A DNA stretch of 64,000 bases from Erwinia sorbitola. Lineage in GTDB: Bacteria; Pseudomonadota; Gammaproteobacteria; Enterobacterales; Enterobacteriaceae. Both the position numbers and the translations under genes were made by a program. A model generated the notes under the pieces. It was not told the origin of the DNA and ran no database searches. It saw only the letters and a program-made list of their open reading frames with translations. The stretch spans positions 1,119,501 through 1,183,500 of the forward strand of contig NZ_CP046509.1 in assembly GCF_009738185.1 (NCBI RefSeq), given 5' to 3'. Below are positions 31,919 through 40,300 of the stretch, in pieces; the stretch's first letter is position 1, and every line of letters begins with the position of its first letter.

Positions 31919-31993
31919 ATAGTTGAGTGTTTTACTTGGTTAAATAGTTGAGTGTTTTAGTAGGTTAAATACTTGACCAATTTACTCGGGAAT
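31919..31993 (+). promoter_or_regulatory. Three contiguous Type 1 IscR boxes upstream of iscR
   Basis: Three 25-bp sites abut exactly: 31919-31943 and 31944-31968 (both starting ATAGTTGAGTGTTTTA) and 31969-31993 (ATACTTGACCAATTTACTCG). They fit the Type 1 IscR motif bound by [2Fe-2S]-IscR. A -35-like TTGACC (31973-31978) lies inside the third box, so binding would occlude the promoter and give autorepression, as in E. coli. The -10 is not clear. Confidence 0.8.
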
Positions 31994-32055
31994 GTCAGAC
32001 TTGCGTCCATAATTTGTTAACACCCACCAGGGTTATAACCGAGGTTTTACACGCC

Positions 32056-32553
32056 ATGAGACTGACATCCAAAGGCCGTTATGCTGTTACCGCTATGCTT
32101 GATGTGGCACTGCACTCTCACGAAGGCCCGGTGCCTTTAGCTGATATTTCAGAGCGTCAGGGCATCTCCCTTTCTTATCTTGAGCAGCTGTTCTCTCGTC
32201 TGCGTAAGAATGGTCTGGTGGCCAGTGTACGCGGTCCGGGCGGTGGTTATCTGCTGGGCAAAAGCTCTGATGCCATCGCAGTGGGTGCAGTGATCACTGC
32301 CGTTGACGAATCTGTTGATGCCACCAAATGCCAGGGTAAAGAAGGCTGCCAGGGTGGCGAACGCTGCCTGACTCATGTGTTGTGGCGCGATCTGAGTGAG
32401 CGCATCAGCGACTTCCTCAACAATATTACACTGGCAGAACTGGTCAACAACCAGGAGATCCTGGAAGTTGCAGACCGCCAGAACAGCAATGAAATCCGTC
32501 GTGCGCCAAATGGCCGCGTGCAGGAAACAATTAACGTCAATCTGCGCGCCTGA
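32056..32553 (+). CDS. iscR: Fe-S cluster-sensing transcriptional regulator IscR
   Basis: This 165-residue Rrf2-family regulator has a winged-helix HTH (residues 1 to about 75; [19 protein letters not shown] and [10 protein letters not shown]) and the [2Fe-2S] ligands Cys92, Cys98, Cys104 and His107, all at E. coli positions. It represses its own operon as holo-protein and, clusterless, activates suf in E. coli. ATG 32056 matches the E. coli N-terminus [15 protein letters not shown]. Since the scaffold gene iscU is missing downstream, cluster loading must come from elsewhere. Confidence 0.97.
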   Translation: MRLTSKGRYAVTAMLDVALHSHEGPVPLADISERQGISLSYLEQLFSRLRKNGLVASVRGPGGGYLLGKSSDAIAVGAVITAVDESVDATKCQGKEGCQGGERCLTHVLWRDLSERISDFLNNITLAELVNNQEILEVADRQNSNEIRRAPNGRVQETINVNLRA

Positions 32554-32588
32554 TCGCAGTGCGGGCGGGGTGTACTCTTCGCCTCCGG

Positions 32589-32626
32589 AAATGAATAAAA
32601 GGCCAGCATCGGCCTTTTATTCATTT
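32589..32626 (+). terminator. Strong stem-loop between iscR and iscS
   Basis: Sixteen bases (AAATGAATAAAAGGCC, 32589-32604) pair perfectly with 32611-32626 around a six-base loop, with T-rich sequence in the 3' arm. It could act as a partial terminator or as a 3' stabiliser of iscR mRNA. In E. coli a structure between iscR and iscS protects iscR when RyhB triggers decay of the downstream part. Confidence 0.65.
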
Positions 32627-32694
32627 CTGCTTCCAGTAAAGATTTCAGGGCGCAGAAGGGCGGCAATCAAAAACCTCCCGGAGCTTAACAAGCT

Positions 32695-33894
32695 ATGAAA
32701 TTACCGATTTATCTGGATTATTCCGCTACCACACCTGCCGACCCCCGTGTGGCCGCAAAGATGATGCAGTATCTTACTCTCGACGGAACCTTCGGTAATC
32801 CGGCCTCGCGATCTCACCGCTATGGCTGGCAGTCAGAAGAAGCCGTGGATGTTGCCCGCAACCAGATTGCGGAACTGGTCGGCGCTGACCCGCGTGAAAT
32901 TGTTTTCACCTCCGGCGCAACGGAAGCCAACAACCTCGCAATCAAAGGTGTCGCCACTTTCCATCAGGAAAAGGGCCGTCACATCATCACCTGCACCACC
33001 GAACATAAAGCAGTACTCGATACCTGTGCGCAGTTAGAGCGCGAGGGCTTCAGCGTGACGTATCTCAATCCGCGCCATGACGGTACTCTTGACCTGCAAC
33101 AGCTCGCCGATGCCATGCGTGACGACACCGTGCTGGTATCAATTATGCACGTCAATAATGAGATTGGCGTGGTGCAGGATATCGCCACTATCGGTGAAAT
33201 GTGCCGCGAGCGTGGGATCATCTTCCATGTTGATGCTACCCAGAGCGTCGGCAAATTGCCTATCGACCTGAGTGTGCTGAAAGTTGACCTGATGTCCTTC
33301 TCCGCCCATAAAATTTACGGGCCAAAAGGGATAGGCGCACTTTACGTAAGCCGTTCGCCGCGCATCCGTCTGGACGCTCAGATTCACGGTGGCGGCCACG
33401 AGCGCGGGATGCGTTCCGGTACTTTGCCGGTGCATCAGATTGTCGGAATGGGAGAAGCCTACCGCATCGCTAAAGAAGAGATGGCTAGCGAAATGGCGCG
33501 CCTGGCTGCCCTGCGTAGCCGCCTGTGGGCGGGGATCGGCAGCATTGAAGAGGTTTACCTCAACGGCTCGCTTGAACAGGGCGCGGCAAATATCCTTAAC
33601 GTCAGCTTTAACTATGTGGACGGTGAGTCGCTGATTCTGGCGCTAAAAGATCTGGCGGTCTCTACCGGTTCAGCCTGTACCTCTGCCAGCATGGAGCCAT
33701 CCTACGTGCTGCGGGCCATTGGTCTTGACGATGAACTGGCGCACAGCTCGATCCGTTTCTCGCTCGGGCGTTTCACCACGGAAGAAGAAATTGACTACAC
33801 CATTCAGCTGGTGCAGAAATCCATCGCCCGTCTGCGCGAGCTGACACCCGGCTGGAAAGCGTTGAAAACCAGCGGCACCGTTCAGGCTGGCTGA
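32695..33894 (+). CDS. iscS: Cysteine desulfurase IscS with altered C-terminus
   Basis: IscS is a PLP enzyme that takes sulfur from cysteine as a persulfide for Fe-S clusters, tRNA thiolation (TusA, ThiI) and cofactors. The protein has 399 residues. The PLP-lysine lies in [12 protein letters not shown], and the active-site loop [19 protein letters not shown] places Cys328 exactly as in E. coli. The C-terminus after SIARLREL reads [16 protein letters not shown], whereas E. coli IscS (404 residues) ends in NSIEWAHH, the tail that contacts IscU. The next gene is pepB, and iscU is absent, so IscU binding may no longer be under selection here. Confidence 0.95.
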   Translation: MKLPIYLDYSATTPADPRVAAKMMQYLTLDGTFGNPASRSHRYGWQSEEAVDVARNQIAELVGADPREIVFTSGATEANNLAIKGVATFHQEKGRHIITCTTEHKAVLDTCAQLEREGFSVTYLNPRHDGTLDLQQLADAMRDDTVLVSIMHVNNEIGVVQDIATIGEMCRERGIIFHVDATQSVGKLPIDLSVLKVDLMSFSAHKIYGPKGIGALYVSRSPRIRLDAQIHGGGHERGMRSGTLPVHQIVGMGEAYRIAKEEMASEMARLAALRSRLWAGIGSIEEVYLNGSLEQGAANILNVSFNYVDGESLILALKDLAVSTGSACTSASMEPSYVLRAIGLDDELAHSSIRFSLGRFTTEEEIDYTIQLVQKSIARLRELTPGWKALKTSGTVQAG

Positions 33895-33916
33895 TCCTTC
33901 TCCGGCAGGAAAAGAG

Positions 33917-33938
33917 ACGGGCCAGATCTTTGGCCCGT
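33917..33938 (+). terminator. Hairpin after iscS
   Basis: ACGGGCCA (33917-33924) pairs with TGGCCCGT (33931-33938) around GATCTT. No T-run follows, so termination would be weak or factor-assisted. It lies where iscU would begin in related genomes. Confidence 0.5.
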
Positions 33939-34077
33939 TCTGCGCATCCTGTCGCATCCTGTAAAAACATCCCTGCTACATTTCTGTTAGTCTGACTGTA
34001 CAATCATCCTGCGGAAAAAATCGCAGCGGCCGGGCAAACCCGGTTTGCAAGATGACAAAAACAAAAGGAGCCATGCG

Positions 34078-35367
34078 ATGACCACCCCTATGAATATTAC
34101 CCTGTCTACGGCTGCGGCCGACCCGCGTTGGGGCGATAAAGCGACCCTGAGCAGTAATGACAGCGGCCTGACCATTCATCTTACCGGCAGTGAACCGCTG
34201 GTTACCATTCAGCGCGCAGCGCGCAAAATTGACGCTCAGGGCATTCGCCACGTCAGCCTGAGCGGCGATGGCTGGGATCTGGAGAGCAGCTGGGCATTCT
34301 GGCAGGGCTACCGTGGGCCGAAAGGCACCCGTGAAGTGCAGTGGGCAGCGCTGGAAGATGCCGATCAGCTGGAGCTGAATAACCGCTTGAAAATTATCGA
34401 CTGGGTGCGCAATACCATTAACCTGCCAGCGGAAGAGCTGGGGCCGGAACAGTTAGCGGCACGTGCGGTTGATCTGCTGTGTGATGTGGCTGGTGATGCG
34501 GTCAATTATCGCATTACCAAAGGTGACGATCTTAAATCACAAAACTATATGGGGCTGCATACGGTCGGCCGTGGATCCTCGCGCAGCCCGGTACTGCTGA
34601 CGCTGGATTATAATCCTGGCGGTAGCGATGAAACTCCGGTTTATGCCTGCCTGGTCGGTAAAGGTATCACCTTTGATACCGGCGGATACAGCCTGAAGCA
34701 GAGCGGTTTTATGGACTCCATGAAGTCTGATATGGGCGGCGCAGCTACCCTCACCGGTGCGCTGGCGCTGGCGATCAGCCGTGGCCTGAAAAAACGGGTA
34801 AAACTGATTCTTTGCTGCGCAGATAATATGGTCAGTGGTAACGCCTTCCGGCTGGGCGACATTATTCGCTATCGCAACGGAAAAAGCGTTGAAGTCATGA
34901 ATACCGACGCCGAAGGCCGTTTGGTGCTGGCTGATGGCCTGATCGATGCCAGCGCATTTAATCCTGAACTGATTATCGATGCGGCAACCCTGACCGGCGC
35001 GGCGAAAACGGCTCTGGGGAATGATTACCACGCGCTGTTCAGCTTTGACGATGCCCTGGCGCAGTCGTTGCTGAAGAGTGCCGACGGCGAAAACGAACCG
35101 TTCTGGCGTCTGCCTCTGGCTGAGTTCCACCGCAGTCATCTGCCGTCTAACTTTGCCGATCTCAATAACATTGCCAGCCCGTCCCACTCGGCCGGTGCCA
35201 GTACTGCTGCGGCGTTCCTGTCGCATTTTGTCAGTGACTACAAGCAGGGCTGGTTGCACATTGACTGTTCTGCGACCTACCGCAAAGGTGCGGTGGATCA
35301 GTGGGCTGCCGGTGCTACCGGGCTGGGCGTGCGTACCGTTGCAAATCTGCTATTAAATAAAGCGTAA
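34078..35367 (+). CDS. pepB: Aminopeptidase B (peptidase B)
   Basis: This 429-residue M17 leucyl-aminopeptidase-family enzyme has two metal ions. Metal and catalytic motifs are [15 protein letters not shown] (near 203), MKSDMGGAA (near 227) and the family hallmark [14 protein letters not shown] (near 284). It closely follows E. coli PepB (427 residues). ATG 34078 is chosen by homology; AAAGGAG lies upstream and an out-of-phase ATG at 34073 is ignored. In E. coli pepB ends the isc operon after iscX; here it follows iscS after 183 bp. Confidence 0.95.
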   Translation: MTTPMNITLSTAAADPRWGDKATLSSNDSGLTIHLTGSEPLVTIQRAARKIDAQGIRHVSLSGDGWDLESSWAFWQGYRGPKGTREVQWAALEDADQLELNNRLKIIDWVRNTINLPAEELGPEQLAARAVDLLCDVAGDAVNYRITKGDDLKSQNYMGLHTVGRGSSRSPVLLTLDYNPGGSDETPVYACLVGKGITFDTGGYSLKQSGFMDSMKSDMGGAATLTGALALAISRGLKKRVKLILCCADNMVSGNAFRLGDIIRYRNGKSVEVMNTDAEGRLVLADGLIDASAFNPELIIDAATLTGAAKTALGNDYHALFSFDDALAQSLLKSADGENEPFWRLPLAEFHRSHLPSNFADLNNIASPSHSAGASTAAAFLSHFVSDYKQGWLHIDCSATYRKGAVDQWAAGATGLGVRTVANLLLNKA

Positions 35368-35458
35368 CAACCTGGGGCGACCGACATAAAAGTCGCTCCA
35401 GCCGTTCGTGATTACCTGACCATTGCGGTCTGTCTGATGCCTATACTGGAACATTGAG

Positions 35459-36238
35459 ATGAACGATCTGAACCCGCGCCTGGAAGAAGTGCTGAAACTG
35501 GCGGCGACGGAACCGGCGCACCGCCCGGAATTTTTTACCCTGCTGATGGATGCCAGCGTGGTGGTGCCCGGGGAAAGCTCCCGGCCCGATGTTGTGCCGG
35601 ATGCCAGTACCCCGGTTGATTTACAGCACTGGGAAAAAGAGGACGGAACCAGCATTATTCCGTTCTTTACCTCAGCAGAAGCGCTGGAGCAGGCGGTCAG
35701 CGGTGAACAGGCTTATCTGGTAATGCCGGTACGGACGCTGTTTGAAATTACTCTGGGTGAGGCACTTTTTCTTAACCCGAAATTACCCAACGGTAAAGAG
35801 TTTTCCCCGCGTGAAATTGCTCATTTGTTAGGCGAGGGCAGTAGCGCTCTCAGTCAGCAGACGGTGCTGGATGGTGGTACTTCGCTGCTGCTGTCAGAAA
35901 TTGCCGAGCCACCGACCCAGATGATTGACTCGCTTACCCAGCTGTTTGCCAAGTACAAAACTGTGCGTCGTGCCTACGTAGCGCTGATCAAAGAGCATGC
36001 GGATCAGCCTGCTAATCTGCTGATTGGTATTGAAGGCGATGGCGATCTGGAGGCGGTTATTCAGGCGGCAGGCAGTGTGGCAACGGATACGCTGTTAGAG
36101 GATGACCCAATAGATATCTGTCAAGTGAGGGATGGGGAGAAAGGCATCAGCCACTTCTTTATTGCCCATATCACGCCATTCTATGAGCGCCGCTGGGGCA
36201 GCTTCCTCAGAGACTTCAAAGTTAAAAATATCGATTAA
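35459..36238 (+). CDS. sseB: SseB-family protein (enhanced serine sensitivity)
   Basis: This 259-residue cytosolic protein is homologous to E. coli SseB (258 residues), with an N-terminal SseB domain (about 1-120; TSIIPFFTSAEALEQAV) and a C-terminal SseB_C domain ending FYERRWGSFLRDFKVKNID. Overexpression of sseB in E. coli causes serine sensitivity; the molecular role is unknown. Order pepB-sseB-sseA is conserved, with sseA convergent. Confidence 0.92.
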   Translation: MNDLNPRLEEVLKLAATEPAHRPEFFTLLMDASVVVPGESSRPDVVPDASTPVDLQHWEKEDGTSIIPFFTSAEALEQAVSGEQAYLVMPVRTLFEITLGEALFLNPKLPNGKEFSPREIAHLLGEGSSALSQQTVLDGGTSLLLSEIAEPPTQMIDSLTQLFAKYKTVRRAYVALIKEHADQPANLLIGIEGDGDLEAVIQAAGSVATDTLLEDDPIDICQVRDGEKGISHFFIAHITPFYERRWGSFLRDFKVKNID

Positions 36239-36240
36239 AA

Positions 36241-36262
36241 AAACGGGCCATCAGGCCCGTTT
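36241..36262. terminator. Bidirectional terminator between sseB and sseA
   Basis: AAACGGGCC-ATCA-GGCCCGTTT with A/T-rich flanks on either side (TTAAAAAAACGGG on the left) suits both convergent genes. Confidence 0.85.
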
Positions 36263-36280
36263 CTCATCAGTAGCGGGCAT

Positions 36281-37135
36281 TTATTCCGCGTCATTCACGA
36301 TTGGCAGGTCGTTACGCGCACCCCATTCGCCCCAGGATCCATCGTACAACGCGACGTTTTTCACTCCCAGGCTGGTCAGGGCCAGAATCACGACTACCGC
36401 AGTTACCCCGGAACCACAGCTGGCAATAATCGGCTGCGCCAGATCGACTCCCTGCTGATGGAAAATGGCCTGCAACTCAGCCGCTGGTTTTAAACGCCCT
36501 TCAGTGACCAGCGTATTCCAGGGCACGTTCAGGCTGCCCGGAATACGCCCACGGCGCAGACCCGGGCGCGGTTCATCCACTTCCCCGTGAAAGCGGTTGG
36601 CGGCGCGGGCATCAATAATTTGTGCGCCTCCTTCATGGCTGATAAGCAACACATCGGTTACGCGTTTCACTTCGCCTTCACCGTGATCCACTGCAAACTC
36701 ACCTTCGGCAAGATTCACCGGCCCGCTTGCCAGCGGCAGCTGGGCCTGTTTCCAGCCCGCAAGTCCACCCGCCAGAATAGAGACCTGTTTTACGCCAAAG
36801 TGACGCAGCATCCACCAGGCACGCGGTGCTGAGAACAAATTACCCTCGTCGTAGACAATCAGATGCTTATCATCGTTGACGCCCAGTTCACGCATCGCCA
36901 CTGCGAAAGTCTCCGCACGTGGCAACATATGTGGGTAGGCGCTGGTGTGATCCGACAGCGCCTCAATATCAAAAAAGGGGGCATTTGGCAGATGTCCGGC
37001 CAGATATTCGGCCTGCACATCGCGGGTTTTTTCCTGGCCCGGCGGTAGCATTCGTGCGTCCAGAACCTGGATATTGTCATCATTCAGATGCTCTGCCAGC
37101 CATTCAGCAGAAACAAAAAGAGAGGGATTCGTCAT
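36281..37135 (-). CDS. sseA: 3-mercaptopyruvate sulfurtransferase
   Basis: This 284-residue protein of two rhodanese domains transfers sulfur from 3-mercaptopyruvate to thiol or cyanide acceptors. The active-site loop CGSGVTA with Cys240 is the MST signature (thiosulfate-specific rhodaneses have CRKGVTA). The N-terminal domain is non-catalytic (EWLAEHLNDDNIQVLDAR). Start MTNPSLFVSAEWL is chosen by homology; the frame runs 19 codons further upstream. A possible role in sulfur trafficking is of interest beside the shortened isc operon. Confidence 0.95.
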   Translation of the reverse strand: MTNPSLFVSAEWLAEHLNDDNIQVLDARMLPPGQEKTRDVQAEYLAGHLPNAPFFDIEALSDHTSAYPHMLPRAETFAVAMRELGVNDDKHLIVYDEGNLFSAPRAWWMLRHFGVKQVSILAGGLAGWKQAQLPLASGPVNLAEGEFAVDHGEGEVKRVTDVLLISHEGGAQIIDARAANRFHGEVDEPRPGLRRGRIPGSLNVPWNTLVTEGRLKPAAELQAIFHQQGVDLAQPIIASCGSGVTAVVVILALTSLGVKNVALYDGSWGEWGARNDLPIVNDAE

Positions 37136-37327
37136 CGCGGCCTCGTAGTCAGTAACGTTTAGCTGAGTGTCAGCGATTTTGTTAGCCAGCACAAGGTCAG
37201 GCTGTGAGCCTGTATCACACTATTCAGAGCCGCCTCTGAGTTCCGGCAAAAAGATTACAGATAATAGATATTACACTGATAAACTATTACTCTTTGACCA
37301 GGTTTGTAACAGGGAAGGTTCCTTCTG

Positions 37328-40300
37328 ATGGATGTGCTCAAGTTTCTCCTGCGTTTACCTTTTACAGTGATTAAAGCGCTGTGCTGGCTGCTGTCTCGTA
37401 TGTTCTTTGTGCTGGGACTGCTGCTGCGTCCGCTGCTGGGTGAGGTTCGCTGGCGCGCCCCACGCTGGGTTGCGCCGCTGAAAACGGGCTTTGCCCGGCT
37501 TGAGCAGGGAGTCGATCGCCATCCCCGGATTATTGCCCTGAGCGTCCTGCTGCTGGCGGCAGCAGGAGTTGCCGGTGTTTATGGCTGGCACTGGTGGCAG
37601 AACCGCCCGAAACCAATTGATGTCGCCCCGTTGGCGATCCAGCAGAGTAAGGCGCAGGTAGTGAACCCTGCTGCGGTTGACTACAGCGTAGCAAAACCTG
37701 CCGTGCAGCAGCTGACCCTGAGATTCAACCAGTCCGTTGCCCCGGTGACTCTGGTGGGCAAACCTGTCACGTCTGGTATCAGCCTCAAGCCTGCGCTTGC
37801 CGGTGAGTGGCAGTGGCAAAATGCCTGGACGCTGCTCTTTACCCCGCAGCAACCGCTGCCAATGGGCGCAAACTATGAAGCCACTCTTGAGCCTGATGTG
37901 CTGCTGGCTCCGCAGATTCGCCTTGAACAGACCCGTTACACCTTCAATGTACCTGCTTTCGACTACCAGATCGGTAGCAGTGAGTATTATCAGGATCCGC
38001 AGGATCGTAGCCAGCAAAGCGCTATTTTCAATATCACGTTTAACGCCCCGGCCGATGTGCAGAGCGTGGAAAAACAGCTGACGCTGGGCCTGAGCACGGC
38101 ACAGGGGCAGCCAGAACAGCCGCTGAAATTCAGCGTGACCTGGGATGAGAAAAAACTTAATGCCTGGGTGCGTTCCACCGCTATCAAACCGATGGATCAG
38201 GGCGGCGCGGTGCATTTACAGGTTAACAGCGGCGTTAAATCCTCCCGTCCCGGCAATCAGGTAACGCGTAAAAGTGACAGCTGGGTAAAAGTACCAAATC
38301 TCTATAGCCTGAGCCTGAGCGATATCAGCGCCGAAGTGGTGGATAAACCAGGCAGCCAGGGAGAGCGGGCATTGATCGTTGGTTTCAGCGATGCAGTACG
38401 CGACCGGGATGTTGGCAGCGCAGTAAAAGCCTGGCTACTGCCAGCGCAGGATCCAAGGCGTCCGGCCAGCGAGCAGTCCGAAGACGAGTTTACCGTCTGG
38501 GATCAGGATAATATTGACCAGAGCGTGATCGCCAGTTCACCGTCAGTGCCCTTAAGCCTCAACGATGCCGAAGAGAACTGGCAACCGCAGTTCAGCTTCC
38601 GCTTTGATGCCCCGGCGCAACGTTATTTGCTGGTGTCAATTGATCGCACAATGACTTCTGCTGGCGGTTATAAAATGCCGGAGAAACAGTGGCGCGTGGT
38701 TCAGGTACCGGACTATCCGAAACTGTTGCAGTTTGCTGCCCAGGGGGCGTTGCTGTCGGTCAACGGAGATAAACGCATCAGCGTGGCAGCACGTAACGTG
38801 CCAGGGCTGCGTGTGGATATCAAACGCGTGATCCCAGGCCAGTTGCAGCATATCGTTTCATTTAAAAGCCGGCAGTTCGCCTCCGCCGATTTTAATCGTC
38901 TGAATGATGAGTACTTTACCGAGCGCTTCCGCTATCAGACCGCGGTAAATAATGAAAAACCGGGCGAAGTCAGCTATCAGGGCATCGACCTGTCACGCTA
39001 TCTCTCAACGCGCCCTGATTCCCATCGTGGCGTATTCCTGTTGACGCTCTCTGAATGGTCGCCGAAGCAGAAAGAGACTGCGCCAGCGGAAGAGGAATAT
39101 CAGGAAGAGGAAGGGCAGCAGGAGGTCATTGGTGATTCACGCTTCGTGGTGGTCACCGATCTGGGAATTATTGCTAAACGTTCGCAGGATAAAACCCGTG
39201 ACCTGTTTGTGCAGTCGATCGCCAGCGGCCAGCCCGTAGCGGGTGCGCAGGTATCTGTGGTGGCGAAGAACGGTGAGAAACTGCTGACCCGTCAGACCGC
39301 CAGCGACGGTCACGTTAGCTTCCCGTCGCTGGAGGTATATACCAACGAACGCGAGCCGGTGATGTTCCTGGTTGAAAAAGAGGGTGACGTTTCATTCCTG
39401 CCGACCGGGCGTGATAACGATCGCGGCCTCGATTTCTCGCGCTTTGACGTCTACGGCGAAACCACGCCGGACGACACCCGTACCCTCGGAAGCTACCTGT
39501 TCTCCGATCGCGGCGTCTATCGCCCGGGTGACACCTTCCATATCGGCCTGATCACCCGTGCTGCCGACTGGTCAGTGCCGGTGGGAGGGATTCCGGTACG
39601 TGCCGAAATACGCGACCCGCGCGATAAACTGATGCGTACCGTACCGCTGACCCTCAGCGCCAGCGGTTTTAACGAATTGAGTTTCACTACGGAAGAGAGC
39701 TCTCCAACCGGCGAATGGAATATCTACCTCTACCTGCCAGGGAAAGATGATGACTCCACCCGGTTGCTTGGCAGCACCGCAGTTAACGTCAAAGAGTTCG
39801 AGCCGGATCAGCTCAAAGTCAGACTTACGCTGACGCCAGACCGCCAGCAGGGCTGGGTTAAACCTGATGCGTTGCGGGCGAATATTGACGTGCAGAATCT
39901 GTTTGGCACCCCAGCGCAGGGGCGGCGCGTAGCGTCTAAAATGACGCTGCGACCGGTTTATCCGGCATTCGATCGCTATGCTGACTACGCCTTCTATGAA
40001 GCGCGCTCGGCCAGCGACGGTTACGAAACTGAGCTTGAAGACAGCACCACTGATGATAAAGGTGCCGCGGCGATTAAACTGGATCTGAGCGGTTTTGGCG
40101 AGTCAACCTACCAGCTGCAATTACTGTCAGAAGCCTTTGTCGCTGGTGGCGGACGCTCAGTGGCCGCTACTGCCCGTACTCTCGTCTCGCCGTATGACTA
40201 TCTTATTGGTGTAAAAGCCGATGGTGAGCTGGGCTACATTCATCAGAATGCACAGCGCAATATCAATATTATCGCCATTGACCCATCGCTGGATACTATT

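Noticed and set aside
33895..34077. Relic of iscU or iscX between iscS and pepB
   Set aside because: Reading all frames I see no IscU N-terminus (MAYSEKVIDHYENP type) or IscX C-terminus; only a hairpin, a possible TACAAT element and the pepB ribosome-binding site.
37193..37327. Possible RyfA-like small RNA between sseA and the alpha-2-macroglobulin gene
   Set aside because: A CAGGCT-GTG-AGCCTG hairpin is present, but I could not match a known sRNA sequence, promoter or terminator; the gap is only 135 bp.
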